Source: Candidatus Kuenenia stuttgartensis
Lineage (GTDB): Bacteria > Planctomycetota > GCA-002687715 > CAIWVZ01
Direction of reading: 5' to 3'
Length of the DNA: 64,000 nucleotides
Assembly: GCA_945860915.1 (NCBI GenBank)
Contig: CAMARR010000008.1
Coordinates: 1-64,000, forward strand
This document shows positions 33,761 through 43,258 of this stretch, in pieces; positions within the stretch are counted from its first letter, which is position 1; each line of letters opens with the position of its first letter. Below the pieces are notes generated by a model. It made no database searches. It was not told where the DNA came from and saw only the letters and a list, made by a program, of their open reading frames with translations. The translations under genes and the position numbers were made by a program.

Positions 33761-36658
33761 TCAGGCCTTAGCAGCAGTCATCGCGGTCGACTTACGATCG
33801 TCGCGTTCCTTGAGCCAAACGGCCATGGGGCATGCGACGAAGATTGTCGAATAGGTACCGGCAATGGTTCCGACTAAGAGGCAGAACGAGAGACCCTCAA
33901 GAGGGCTGTCTACACCGACGTTGGCCGCGAACAGCACCGTGACCACGAAGAAGACGGTGGCTGAGGTGAAGATGGTTCGCGAAAGCGTCTGCGACAATGA
34001 CGTGTTGACGATAGTTCGGAAGTTCGCGCTCATCAGCCCCGAATTCTCACGAACACGGTCAAAGATCACGATGGTATCGTTGATCGAGAAGCCGATGATC
34101 GTCAAGAATGCAGCGATCGATTGTAGATTGACTGGCGCGGAGATGATTCCGAGCTTGTTCAACAGAATCGAAAGTCCGAGAGGAACCATTACATCGTGAA
34201 TCAACGCAACTGTCGCTGCGATTCCGTATCGAACTTCCTTAAAGCGGAACCACATGTAGAGGATGATGGCTCCGAGCGACAGGATGATTGAGACAATCGC
34301 GCTTTCCTTCAGGTTGGCGACGACGCTCGGGCCAAGGTAGTTGAGCTTCTTGAAGGGATCCGCAGCCAAAATGCCTGCGAGCCCCGCCCGAATGTCGGTT
34401 GCTGCGCTTCCTCGCGCAACATCTTGGCGGGCGACCTCGACCTTGAACTTGGTGGCGACAGTTTGATCATCGGAATTCGTTTCCGGATCCAACGACTGAA
34501 GCCCTGAGCCGGCGAATGGTCGATTGCCGTTGGCGTCTGTCCATCCTTCGACTTTAGTAATGACTTCATTCTGGAGGGTTGGCGCAGGCAGGGTGAATTC
34601 AACAATCCACTCGCCTTCGACTATGCGTCCTTCTTTGCCGGTCATCGCCGTCGGAGGCTTGACGTCGGGCTTGATTCCAAGCGCCGTGGTCAGATTCTCT
34701 TCGGCGAAGCGCTTGACGTCGTCGCCATCAACGCGGGTCGAAGAGCGCAGTTTGATCTCAAACTCGTCTGAGACCGAACGGGGTTTACCGGCGATTGCGT
34801 TACGAGGAAGAACGTCTACTTCGAGGTAACGGGCTGCTCCGTCTGAATCTTTGATCGATGTCAACTTGCCACGGATGTCGGCAGTCTCAGTAGGGGTGGC
34901 GAGGCGAACTGAAGCGACGGTACCGCCTGTAAAGTCCAAGCCGTACTTCTCATCGCCGGTCCCAAGGAACATGCCTGCCCCTAGGATGACGAGCGCCACC
35001 GAAAGTGCCTGCCACGGCTTCGCCTTGCCTAGCCAATCGTAGTCGCGTACTGGGATCGCATTAATGAAGTTGAGCTTCTTCATTGCTCCGGTTTTGAGGA
35101 CCACGCCGAATATTGCCTTGGTTACGAATAACGCCGTGAACATCGAAATCGCGATACCCGAAAGTAGCGTGATGCCGAAGCCGCGGATCGGACCGGTTCC
35201 GAACTTGATCAAGATTGCGGCCGCGATGGCGGTCGTGAAGTTCGCGTCAAAGATCGTGATGAAGGCACGGTCGTATCCCGCTTCCACGGCTGCGACGACC
35301 CCTTGGCCTCGCGCTAGTTCTTCGCGTGAACGCTCGAACACAAGAATGTTCGCGTCGACCGCCATACCGATCGTCAAGATGATGCCAGCGATACCTGGCA
35401 TCGTCAGCGTCGCTTGGAACAGGGCGAGTGTCGCCAAAATCAACACGAGGTTGAGGATAAGCGCGATATTCGCAATTAGCCCGCAAGAACGATAGAAGAA
35501 CACCATGAACGCAATCGTCGCTGCAAAGGCGATGATTGTCGCCCAGATGCCGCGCGTCGTGGCAATATCGCCGAGGCTTGGTCCGATGGTTTCTTCGCTT
35601 TCAAGACGAGGCTTAAGGCGAAGGCTTCCCGAGGTCAGGCAGTTGACGAGCATCGCTTGCTCGTCTTCTGCAAAACCACCCGGGCGGCTGATTTCTACAC
35701 TATCGCGGAGCGCTGAGTTGATCGTAGGCGCACTCCACACCTCTTCATTGAGGGCGATCGCCATCGGGCTGTTGACGTATTTGCTGGTGTACGACTCAAA
35801 GTCGGACTGGCGTCCACGGCCCATGTTGTAGGCGACGGAGCGGCCACCGCTGCGGTCAAACGAGCGACGGGGCTCTGTGATGTCCTGACCCGTAAATCCA
35901 GGCTTGCCGGCCGCCTTGTTGAAGTACTCCGGGTCGGCGTAGAGCCAATAGCCGAAGATCTTCGTGTGGTCGATCTCTGCCTGAGGGCGGATTCCGCGAC
36001 GTGAGTCGTTGAGTTCCTTCAGGCGACTTTGAACTTCCTTGTCGGCTTTGTCATCGATGTGATGGGGGAGCCATTTGAAAGGCAATTCCGTCCAGACGCC
36101 GTTGCGGTCCTGAAGGAGCGTGTAGGGCTCACCGTCTCGATACGCTTCGCCGCGCAGGTTCTTGCCGGATTCATACGCTTGCTTGCGTTGAGCTTCGGCT
36201 TGGGAACCGCTGAACGTGTACGGTTCAGTGGCATCGCCAATACCCGTTGGGATATTGAGAGATTTTGATTCCGGTGGCTGTCCGTTCGGCTCCTGAAGGG
36301 CGATCAGGAACTCGAGGGTGCCAAGCGCGAGCATTTGCTCTTGAATGGACCGGGCCTCGGCGTCGTCCATCTTGGGCTGCTCGATGACGATTTTGTCGTC
36401 ACCGATACGCCGGATGGTCAACTCCTTGACGCCGAGCTTGTCGACACGTCCGGAGATGGTGGCGACGGTGTCGTTCATTGCCTTATCGCGTTCGCCGACA
36501 GGGACCTGCGAAAGCGCCGTCTTCGAGACCGAATAGGTCATCGAACGGCCACCTTGCAAGTCGATGCCAAGCTGCAGCTTGTTGGCAAAGAAGATCCAAG
36601 CCGTGATGGCGACCACCACGGCAATGACGGTCCAACGGAACGGGAGGTTGTGGGTCAC
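33761..36658 (-). CDS. secDF: SecD-SecF fusion, protein-export membrane protein
   Basis: SecDF uses the proton gradient to pull translocating proteins through SecYEG. The 965-residue product joins SecD (LGIDLQGG near 31-38, large periplasmic part to about 370, six helices) to SecF (YGLDFTGGT near 570, six helices) in one chain. Two SecDF-type transmembrane cores are visible, with the AVDANILVFER and FSINDTIVIFDRVREN motifs. The fusion occurs in several phyla. It lies 11 bases after rplS on the same strand, giving the order trmD-rplS-secDF. Confidence 0.95.
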   Translation of the reverse strand: MTHNLPFRWTVIAVVVAITAWIFFANKLQLGIDLQGGRSMTYSVSKTALSQVPVGERDKAMNDTVATISGRVDKLGVKELTIRRIGDDKIVIEQPKMDDAEARSIQEQMLALGTLEFLIALQEPNGQPPESKSLNIPTGIGDATEPYTFSGSQAEAQRKQAYESGKNLRGEAYRDGEPYTLLQDRNGVWTELPFKWLPHHIDDKADKEVQSRLKELNDSRRGIRPQAEIDHTKIFGYWLYADPEYFNKAAGKPGFTGQDITEPRRSFDRSGGRSVAYNMGRGRQSDFESYTSKYVNSPMAIALNEEVWSAPTINSALRDSVEISRPGGFAEDEQAMLVNCLTSGSLRLKPRLESEETIGPSLGDIATTRGIWATIIAFAATIAFMVFFYRSCGLIANIALILNLVLILATLALFQATLTMPGIAGIILTIGMAVDANILVFERSREELARGQGVVAAVEAGYDRAFITIFDANFTTAIAAAILIKFGTGPIRGFGITLLSGIAISMFTALFVTKAIFGVVLKTGAMKKLNFINAIPVRDYDWLGKAKPWQALSVALVILGAGMFLGTGDEKYGLDFTGGTVASVRLATPTETADIRGKLTSIKDSDGAARYLEVDVLPRNAIAGKPRSVSDEFEIKLRSSTRVDGDDVKRFAEENLTTALGIKPDVKPPTAMTGKEGRIVEGEWIVEFTLPAPTLQNEVITKVEGWTDANGNRPFAGSGLQSLDPETNSDDQTVATKFKVEVARQDVARGSAATDIRAGLAGILAADPFKKLNYLGPSVVANLKESAIVSIILSLGAIILYMWFRFKEVRYGIAATVALIHDVMVPLGLSILLNKLGIISAPVNLQSIAAFLTIIGFSINDTIVIFDRVRENSGLMSANFRTIVNTSLSQTLSRTIFTSATVFFVVTVLFAANVGVDSPLEGLSFCLLVGTIAGTYSTIFVACPMAVWLKERDDRKSTAMTAAKA

Positions 36659-36669
36659 CTAGGCTCTCC

Positions 36670-37038
36670 TCAGCCGGAGGTCGAGGGTGTCGTATTCATC
36701 CGCTCGACCAGGCGCGTGGCCTTGCCGGTTCGCTTGCGCAAGTACGTGAGCTTGGCGCGGCGCACCTTGCCGGAGCGCTTGACCTTCAGGCCAGCGATTT
36801 TCGGCGAGTTGACGGGGAATATGCGTTCGACACCTTCGTCTTGAACAATGCGGCGGACTGTGAACATCTCGCCTGCGCCGCGACCGCGCTTGGCGATGAC
36901 GGTGCCGTTGAACGTCTGGATACGTTCTTTGTCGCCTTCAACGATCTTCACGAGAACATCGACAGTGTCGCCGATGGTGAATGCGGGGAGGGGTTCCTTG
37001 CGCAGGTGTTTCTTCTCAACGTGATCGTGCTTATGCAT
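36670..37038 (-). CDS. rplS: 50S ribosomal protein L19
   Basis: L19 sits at the 30S-50S interface and forms part of an intersubunit bridge. The 122-residue protein has the family segments FTIGDTVDVLVKIVEGDKER, FNGTVIAKRGRGAGE and the C-terminal VRRAKLTYLRKRTGKA. The N-terminal His/Lys-rich MHKHDHVEKKHLRK is longer than in E. coli. It lies between trmD and secDF in the same orientation, matching the widespread trmD-rplS pairing. rpsP and rimM are not next to it here. Confidence 0.95.
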   Translation of the reverse strand: MHKHDHVEKKHLRKEPLPAFTIGDTVDVLVKIVEGDKERIQTFNGTVIAKRGRGAGEMFTVRRIVQDEGVERIFPVNSPKIAGLKVKRSGKVRRAKLTYLRKRTGKATRLVERMNTTPSTSG

Positions 37039-37079
37039 GGCTTTCGTCCGCGTAAAGCCCCTTCATGGGGCATGTCGAC

Positions 37080-37772
37080 TCAAACTTGAGGGCGTTCGCC
37101 TAAAAGATCGGGTCGTCGTTCTTTCGTAATCCGGAGGGACTCGTCGTGTCGCCACGTGGCGATGCGCTCGTGATCTCCAGACAGCAGGACCTCGGGTACG
37201 TCCATGCCGCGGTATGAGGCGGGGCGTGTGTAGTGCGGGTGATCCAGAAGTCCCTGTTCGAAGGACTCCTTCAGTGTGGAAAGGCCATGGCCCACCACAC
37301 CAGGTATCAATCGCGCTACTGCGTCCACGATCGTCATTGAGGCGAGTTCGCCTCCCGACAGCACGTAATCACCCAGCGAAACGGCTTCGAATGGCCAACC
37401 TTGGCGGATGCGTTCATCGAATCCCTCATATCGCCCGCAAAGGATCACGATCCTTGGCTCACGGACGAGGGCACGCGCCATTTTCTGCGTGAACGGGGCA
37501 CCATCCGGGGACATGAGCAACATCTTCGGTAACGGTCTTTCGCTGCCGAGTACGTCTTCGAGGCAATCGAAGACGGGCTCAGGCTTAAGAACCATTCCAG
37601 GCCCACCACCAAACGGCTTGTCGTCCACACTCTGGTGCGCACCCTTTGCGAACCGTCGGAAGTCTTGCAAGTGAACGTCCAACAAACCCTTCTCACGAGC
37701 AATCCTAAGCATGCCCGCGGACAGTACGCCCGGGAACATGTCAGGGAAGAGGGTAAGGATGTCCACTCGCAT
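37080..37772 (-). CDS. trmD: tRNA (guanine-N1)-methyltransferase
   Basis: TrmD methylates G37 next to the anticodon and prevents frameshifts. The 230-residue protein begins MRVDILTLFPDMFPG and has the knotted-methyltransferase motifs GGGPGMVLKPEPVF, ILCGRYEGFDERI and DYVLSGGELA. A GTG at 37784 would add four residues, but the ATG at 37772 fits the family start. It is divergent from ribE and heads trmD-rplS-secDF. Confidence 0.95.
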   Translation of the reverse strand: MRVDILTLFPDMFPGVLSAGMLRIAREKGLLDVHLQDFRRFAKGAHQSVDDKPFGGGPGMVLKPEPVFDCLEDVLGSERPLPKMLLMSPDGAPFTQKMARALVREPRIVILCGRYEGFDERIRQGWPFEAVSLGDYVLSGGELASMTIVDAVARLIPGVVGHGLSTLKESFEQGLLDHPHYTRPASYRGMDVPEVLLSGDHERIATWRHDESLRITKERRPDLLGERPQV

Positions 37773-37969
37773 CCGGCGGCTCACGCTGGGGATCCGATCA
37801 CGTATCTACCGCGGAAGCAGTCGATGTCGATCTCGGATAGGTCGAGCGGACGGGGAAAGTACGTCGGCGGAAGGGGAGGATCAAGGGAATTCCCGGGGTG
37901 CACGACCGTCGCCAACGGCCGTGTCGGGACGGATTTGGCGCAGATGGCCTCCCGGCTAGGATCGGACCC

Positions 37970-38566
37970 ATGTTCACCGGGATCGTGGAAGGCTTGCGGC
38001 GGGTCGTCTCGATTGAGGAAGGCGACGGTTACCGGCGTTTTGGTATCGATTTGGGGCCGACATCCTTCCGAGCGGTTCTTGGGGCTTCCATAGCGGTCAA
38101 CGGTTGCTGCCTGACGGTCGAAGGCACCAACGGGACCGTCGCAACCTTCTTCGCCGTGTCGGAGACGCTTCGCAAAACCACGTTAGGGGGACTTCGGGTA
38201 GGGGACTCGGTCAATGTGGAGCCGGCACTACGCGCCGGGGACGACTTAGGCGGTCATTTCGTCACAGGTCACGTCGACGGAACCGCAGTCGTCGTCGAAA
38301 AGCAAGTGTCGTCGGGTGAGACATGGGTGACCGTTGCCATCCCAGATGAGCTGACCGCCTTCGTGGTGTCGAAGGGATCTATCACGCTCGACGGAGTATC
38401 ACTCACGGTTGCCGCCTGCAGTGGCAATCGGATATCAGTGGCGCTTATTCCGCATACGCTCGCCTCCACAACCCTCGCTCTTCGGGGCGTGGGTACTTTG
38501 GTCAATGTTGAAATGGATACGTTTGGTAAGTGGGTTTCAAAACTCATGAAGGAGCGACTGCCATGA
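37970..38566 (+). CDS. ribE: riboflavin synthase, alpha subunit
   Basis: Riboflavin synthase dismutates two molecules of 6,7-dimethyl-8-ribityllumazine to riboflavin. The 198-residue protein starts MFTGIVEGLRRV and has the two lumazine-binding repeats: NGCCLTVEG with GDSVNVEPAL and GGHFVTGHVDG in the first, LDGVSLTV with VNVEMDTFGKW in the second. The stop overlaps trpS by ATGA, so the two are translated together. I see no FMN-riboswitch core in the 185-base leader towards trmD. The other riboflavin genes are outside the window. Confidence 0.95.
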   Translation: MFTGIVEGLRRVVSIEEGDGYRRFGIDLGPTSFRAVLGASIAVNGCCLTVEGTNGTVATFFAVSETLRKTTLGGLRVGDSVNVEPALRAGDDLGGHFVTGHVDGTAVVVEKQVSSGETWVTVAIPDELTAFVVSKGSITLDGVSLTVAACSGNRISVALIPHTLASTTLALRGVGTLVNVEMDTFGKWVSKLMKERLP

Positions 38567-39555
38567 CAGCCCGAAAAAAGGCCTTCAGTGGCATCCAGCC
38601 TACAGGCAAAGTTCATCTGGGTAATCTCCTCGGTGCGATCCAAAACTGGGTGGCCCTGCAGGATGCCTATGACTGCACCTTCTGTATCGTCGATTGGCAC
38701 GCGATGACGGTCGACTATGACGCGAATGAACTACGCTCAAAGGTTCGCGACTGCGCGATCGCGTTGCTTGCGTCTGGGGTTGACCCGTCGCGCTGCACGC
38801 TGTTTGTGCAAAGCGAGGTGCCTGAGCACACCGAGCTTGCGTGGTATTTGATGACTTGTGCTCCCGTAAGCCGCCTCGAATTGCAGGCACAATACAAGGA
38901 CAAGTCCGCCCAACACGCGGACAACTTGAACGCCGGATTGCTGACCTACCCCGTCCTGCAGGCCGCGGATATCCTCGCGCATAGAGCCGATGTGGTGCCC
39001 GTCGGAGAGGACCAAAAACAACACCTCGAGCTGGCGCGCGAACTTGCCCGCAAGTTCAACTTGCGATTCGGTCAGGTGTTTCCCGAGCCGGAGACTCTTC
39101 TGACGCCCGCGAAGCGCATTGTCGGGACTGACGGCAAGGCGAAGATGTCAAAGTCTAAAGACAACACGCTCGATATTCTCGCGACGCCCGACGAACTTTG
39201 GCAGAGACTCCGATCCGCGGTAACCGACGAGCAACGGCTGCGCCGAGCCGACCCGGGTCGCCCAGAAGTGTGCAACGTGTTCGCCTGGCATCAGATGCTC
39301 ACCGACGCACCACAAGTGGCGTCAGTCGAGAGCGGATGCAGGACGGCGCAAATTGGTTGTATGGACTGCAAGAAGATCCTTCACCAAAGCCTCCTTCGAC
39401 TTTTGGATCCGATTCGAGAACGGGCGCAGGCTCTCTATGCCGAGCCTGAGAAAGTCGACGCGATCCTCAGAGAGGGTGCGGCGAAGGCCCGCAGGTCAGC
39501 GAAGGCAACTCTTGCGTTAGCTCGCGAGAAGTGCGGATTCGGGCCGGCGGCCTGA
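38563..39555 (+). CDS. trpS: tryptophanyl-tRNA synthetase
   Basis: TrpS charges tRNA(Trp). The 330-residue class I synthetase has the HIGH-like motif TGKVHLGN at about 13-20 and KMSKS in AKMSKSKDN, with normal length for bacterial forms. The ATG overlaps the ribE stop (ATGA). The pairing with ribE is unusual but makes sense only as an operon, not as a pathway. It ends two bases before the convergent dtd stop. Confidence 0.95.
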   Translation: MTARKKAFSGIQPTGKVHLGNLLGAIQNWVALQDAYDCTFCIVDWHAMTVDYDANELRSKVRDCAIALLASGVDPSRCTLFVQSEVPEHTELAWYLMTCAPVSRLELQAQYKDKSAQHADNLNAGLLTYPVLQAADILAHRADVVPVGEDQKQHLELARELARKFNLRFGQVFPEPETLLTPAKRIVGTDGKAKMSKSKDNTLDILATPDELWQRLRSAVTDEQRLRRADPGRPEVCNVFAWHQMLTDAPQVASVESGCRTAQIGCMDCKKILHQSLLRLLDPIRERAQALYAEPEKVDAILREGAAKARRSAKATLALAREKCGFGPAA

Positions 39556-39557
39556 TT

Positions 39558-39995
39558 TTAGGATTCGTCGTACAGGAGAGTCACGGGTCCGTCGTTGATG
39601 TTCTCGACGAGCATGTGTGCGCCGAATCGTCCAGTCGCGCACGATAGGTTTTCGGCGCGTATTGCCTCACAGAACCTGTCATAGATTTCGGATGCGGGCT
39701 GAGGGGCCATGGCGCCCCCGAAATACGGCCGTCGTTGGGTCGTGTCGCCGAGCAAAGTGAACTGGGAGATTGCCAGGATGGCACCGCCGGAATCTATGAC
39801 GGATCTGTTCATCCGTCCTGCGTCGTCCGCAAAGACACGAGCGTTGACGATACGACGGGCAAGACTGACCGCCTGAATCGCAGTATCGGTCGGGGCAACT
39901 CCCAAGAATACAAGTAGACCGGAACCAATGGCCCCGGTCAACTCTCCATCCACGGTGACGCGGGCGGAGGATACTCGCTGTACGACCGCTTTCAT
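39558..39995 (-). CDS. dtd: D-aminoacyl-tRNA deacylase
   Basis: Dtd frees tRNAs mischarged with D-amino acids (and glycine from tRNA-Ala). The 145-residue protein has the start MKAVVQRVSSARVTVDGE, the cross-subunit active-site motifs SQFTLLGDT and DGPVTLLYD, and normal family length. It overlaps the upstream lipoprotein gene by ATGA and is the last gene of a probable ruvC-lipoprotein-dtd unit. It is convergent with trpS. Confidence 0.95.
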   Translation of the reverse strand: MKAVVQRVSSARVTVDGELTGAIGSGLLVFLGVAPTDTAIQAVSLARRIVNARVFADDAGRMNRSVIDSGGAILAISQFTLLGDTTQRRPYFGGAMAPQPASEIYDRFCEAIRAENLSCATGRFGAHMLVENINDGPVTLLYDES

Positions 39996-40582
39996 TTATC
40001 CGTCGAGCCGACCGTCGTTGCCTCACTCTGAGTGGTGAGATTCGCGTTGTCGATGCGAATTGTCGTGGCTCGTTTTACACGGTACACGCCCGTCGCGTCG
40101 GCGTCGACGTGGCTGACGCGTCCTTTTGCCACCACGCGAATGAACGGGGTGACGTCAAGGCCCGACTTCCAGAAGGTGATCTTGTTGCGTGCTCGTAGGT
40201 CGAGATTGCGGAAAATGGCGCGGGGGGAACCGATTGCCTCGGAACGCTGCCCACCACGGTCAGCCACTTGCTTGGAAACGGTGTTGCCGGTCAACGCCAC
40301 ATCCCATTCGTAGTTGCACGAGACCTCGATCAGGATCTCATCTGCCATGATGGTCTGTTTGCGGTCGATCTGGACCTCGATTGCTCGTACGGCCGCCGGG
40401 ACTTCGTTCTCATTGGGCTTGAGTACGGACGGGCGCAACTCCTCAGGAATCGCCTGAGGATCTAGATTCGATGCGGTCTCGGGGGTTGCAAGAGCATTTG
40501 CCGGAGATTGGTTCGAATTGGAGGTGGTGGCAGTGCAGCCTGCAAATATGCAGGCGGCGATAATCAGAGTGATGGTTCGCAT
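39992..40582 (-). CDS. putative lipoprotein, unknown function
   Basis: The 196-residue product has a lipoprotein signal (MRTITLIIAACIFAGC, Cys16) followed by a Ser/Asn/Pro-rich linker. A beta-rich C-terminal part (residues 65-185) includes EILIEVSCNYEWDVALTGN and VTPFIRVVAKGRVSHVDAD, suggesting an immunoglobulin-like or beta-sandwich fold. I recognise no family. Its stop overlaps dtd by four bases. The protein is likely attached to the outer-membrane or inner-membrane surface. Confidence 0.73.
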   Translation of the reverse strand: MRTITLIIAACIFAGCTATTSNSNQSPANALATPETASNLDPQAIPEELRPSVLKPNENEVPAAVRAIEVQIDRKQTIMADEILIEVSCNYEWDVALTGNTVSKQVADRGGQRSEAIGSPRAIFRNLDLRARNKITFWKSGLDVTPFIRVVAKGRVSHVDADATGVYRVKRATTIRIDNANLTTQSEATTVGSTDK

Positions 40583-40656
40583 GGGCGGATCCTTTTCCCC
40601 CCAAAGAGGGGCGTCTCACCGAGGATCGACCGACAAACGCGCCGAACTTGAGATGT

Positions 40657-41178
40657 TTATCGGAATCGCGGATCTAGTCGGGGATCTCGCATGGCGCACA
40701 GCGCCAAAGCAAGCGCATCCGTCGCATCGTGAGGCTCCGGAATCTCAGCCAATCCGAGCTCGACAGCCACGAGCCTCGCAACTAGGTCCTTGTCGGCGGA
40801 GCCCGTTCCCGTCACCGCGCGCTTCGCGACCGTCGGAGAGTACTCGAGGACTGGAACTCGGAATTCCGCTGCCGCGAGAAGCACCATCGCCCGGGCTTCT
40901 CCGATGCGCAGAGTCGACTGGGCATTCTTGGCGAAGAATGTTTTTTCGAGAGACAAAAGATCGGGTTTGTGATGTTCGAGCAGTGCGCGAAGGGAGCTAA
41001 ACAAAAAGAACAACCGGTCGCCTCCGTCTGAATCACGAGGCGGACGGAAACACCCGGAGTCCACGCGCATCGTCCGCGCGCCGACCCGCCCAACTACGCC
41101 GTAGCCCATGACTCGAGTGCCCGGGTCGATTCCGGCGATGACTAGACGTTCACGGTTACGAAGATCGGGGAGTTCCAC
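40657..41178 (-). CDS. ruvC: crossover junction endodeoxyribonuclease RuvC
   Basis: RuvC cuts Holliday junctions with the RuvAB motor. The 173-residue product has the RNase-H fold with catalytic acidics: Asp in AGIDPGTRVMGYG, Glu in LSLEKTFFAKN, and the Asp pair in HDATDALALAL. The GTG at 41178 (VELPDLRNRERLVIAGIDPG) gives a normal length. The frame is open to 41256 without a better start. It precedes the lipoprotein gene by 74 bases on the same strand. ruvA and ruvB are not in the window. Confidence 0.93.
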   Translation of the reverse strand: MELPDLRNRERLVIAGIDPGTRVMGYGVVGRVGARTMRVDSGCFRPPRDSDGGDRLFFLFSSLRALLEHHKPDLLSLEKTFFAKNAQSTLRIGEARAMVLLAAAEFRVPVLEYSPTVAKRAVTGTGSADKDLVARLVAVELGLAEIPEPHDATDALALALCAMRDPRLDPRFR

Positions 41179-41213
41179 CTTGGCATGGTACGTCGGAAGG
41201 CATCGAGCGGAGC

Positions 41214-43052
41214 CTAACGGACGTGGGCGGTTGCGAGGTATTGCCCTACGGACCACCCGAAGAACGTGGTGATTCGAAGTCTGTACGTTCCCGTGTAGGG
41301 GGCAGTGAAGCCGCTCACGGGATATCCCGGTCCAATAACTGCATTGAATCCAGGCCCGTCGTTCGCCTGTGTCAGAAGCGGGAAGTAAGGGACTGCCGGG
41401 TTGTAGATACGGAACTCCATGTCGGCGGGCCCCTGTGCAAGGAACGACGTGTCGATGATGCGCTCGCCAGTCGCATCGTAGGCGTAGAGCTCGAATGTCA
41501 GCACCTGATTCTGAATCATGGTGAATTCGAAGTCGTCCATATCGCCAACAAAGTCCATGTTTCCTCGGTAGGTGGTGTCGGACGCGAGATCCGAAACAAC
41601 ACTAGATTCTGTCAGCATGAACTCTTGATACGACGTTACAGCAAGAAATGTGTCGACGGCATCCGACGTCCCGGCAGCAGTTTCTCCATCGCACGTCACC
41701 TCAACTCCGCCCGAGAACGCTCCGTCCGGAACAACGAATGTCACACAGTTGATGTTGACAGATTCAATGAAGCACGGCATACCTCCCACGGAAACGGACA
41801 TGAGGCCCATGGACTTCGGCTGGAATCCACTTCCGAAGACGGTGACGATGTCCCCTTGGCGCGCGCGATTCGGATGTACGCTGGAGATCGTGAGGGGGAT
41901 GTTCTCTGGCGTCCTCGCGCCAATGATCAGTAGGAAATGACCACCCGAGAGTCCATTCCACGAGTCAACCTGAACGAGGACAGTCTCTGCAGTAGCGGCG
42001 ATGTACCTCGGAGCCATAGGTGTTCCAATACAGGCACTGGCAGCGGGGCCCGAGTCATCGTCGAAAACAACCATGACTGGCTGGCTTGGCTGCCTAAACA
42101 CCTTGATGACGGGGTCGTAGAAAGCGACGCTGGGATTGCTTTCACCTGTGATTCGCTCGCTGATGGGATCGTAGACGTAGAGCTCTGCGAAGAGCTCGTC
42201 GCCTGGGCCCAGAGCCACCGCGTATTGGATCGGGGAAAATCTCGAGTGTATGCCCTGGATCGCACAGGGGAAAGTGATCGGCGATGGTGCGGTCGAAGGT
42301 GTGAAGGTCGCGCCTGGCATGACCGCGATCCAAGATGAGAGCGAATCGGGATTTCCTGCAGACGACCCTGCGGGTGATGTGACGCGAAGTGGTCCGGATC
42401 GACCGGAAGCAGGGGCCGATAAGGTGAGGTGACCTGGTGATGAATAGGACACGCTTATCGGAAGTCCATCGATTTCAGCTGAGAGAAGCGATGGTGCTAC
42501 CGGAAATTGACTACCAAGAACGGTGACCTGCCCCGCGCACTGCACAACGTTTGGGGTAACGTGCGTCACGCTCGGAGGAGGCGCCGTGACGTGGACCACG
42601 ATATTGTTGGTTAGAATCAACCCCGTTGGCGTCGTCTGAGATACGGTCAGTGCTTGCACAAAGTAAGAAGGCTCGTAGGTCCCTAGCGCGCTGGGGAAGG
42701 GGACGAAGGAGACCGTGAACTGTCCAAATCCATTCAAGACTGAGGTTGTGGCAAGCGAACTTCCCGGATCGAATCCATCGAAGACGATGTTCGCGTCAGG
42801 ATGTGTCGGATCCGGAACTAGGACGCCGCTTTGCGTGGCGAGGTTGATTGAACGGACGCTTACGAGCAGTGCGAATGGAGCGCCATCGGGGCCGCTCATC
42901 GCGAACTCCATGCTGTTCTCAGGAATGACGCAGACAGGTCCGACAGAGTTCGCGTCGAGCGCGATCTGCGGTGACTGTCCATGCACTCCACCGGCCATCA
43001 CAACCCACACCAAGCACGTCGCCGAAGTCCATTTGAAACCAACCATGTTCAT
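41214..43052 (-). CDS. secreted IPT/TIG and PPC-domain protein
   Basis: The 612-residue product has a signal peptide (MNMVGFKWTSATCLVWVVMAGGVHG). It then shows a beta-rich N-terminal domain, a TIG domain near 150-235 (SVTHVTPNVVQCAGQVTVLG), a PPC-like beta domain near 245-375 (LGPGDELFAELYVYD), a second TIG near 380-460 (SSVHPNRARQGDIVTVFGSG) and a second PPC-like domain to the C-terminus (QNQVLTFELYAYD). No catalytic domain is visible. It is likely a surface or extracellular binding protein. The ATG at 43052 has GGAGGG upstream. The frame is open to 43127. Confidence 0.87.
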   Translation of the reverse strand: MNMVGFKWTSATCLVWVVMAGGVHGQSPQIALDANSVGPVCVIPENSMEFAMSGPDGAPFALLVSVRSINLATQSGVLVPDPTHPDANIVFDGFDPGSSLATTSVLNGFGQFTVSFVPFPSALGTYEPSYFVQALTVSQTTPTGLILTNNIVVHVTAPPPSVTHVTPNVVQCAGQVTVLGSQFPVAPSLLSAEIDGLPISVSYSSPGHLTLSAPASGRSGPLRVTSPAGSSAGNPDSLSSWIAVMPGATFTPSTAPSPITFPCAIQGIHSRFSPIQYAVALGPGDELFAELYVYDPISERITGESNPSVAFYDPVIKVFRQPSQPVMVVFDDDSGPAASACIGTPMAPRYIAATAETVLVQVDSWNGLSGGHFLLIIGARTPENIPLTISSVHPNRARQGDIVTVFGSGFQPKSMGLMSVSVGGMPCFIESVNINCVTFVVPDGAFSGGVEVTCDGETAAGTSDAVDTFLAVTSYQEFMLTESSVVSDLASDTTYRGNMDFVGDMDDFEFTMIQNQVLTFELYAYDATGERIIDTSFLAQGPADMEFRIYNPAVPYFPLLTQANDGPGFNAVIGPGYPVSGFTAPYTGTYRLRITTFFGWSVGQYLATAHVR

Positions 43053-43258
43053 GGCGGTCCCTCCATATCGGTCGAACTCGCAGGGGGCACTGCTTTGGCC
43101 TAAGTTGTCCCTTTCAGAACGCCTCACGCCGCGGCATCAAGGCTGTTCGGTTTTTGAGGTCTCGTCTGATAAGCCGATTGTCGAAATATCCGGCAATTTT
43201 CCGACGCATAAGCGACGTTGGCGTGTCAGATTTGTCCGATCGTCGTAGGTTGTCATCC

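Noticed and set aside
37785-37969. Possible FMN riboswitch ahead of ribE
   Set aside because: I did not find the conserved core (AGGGTGAAATTCCC-like) in the leader; the segment AGGGAATTCCCGGGG is not sufficient.
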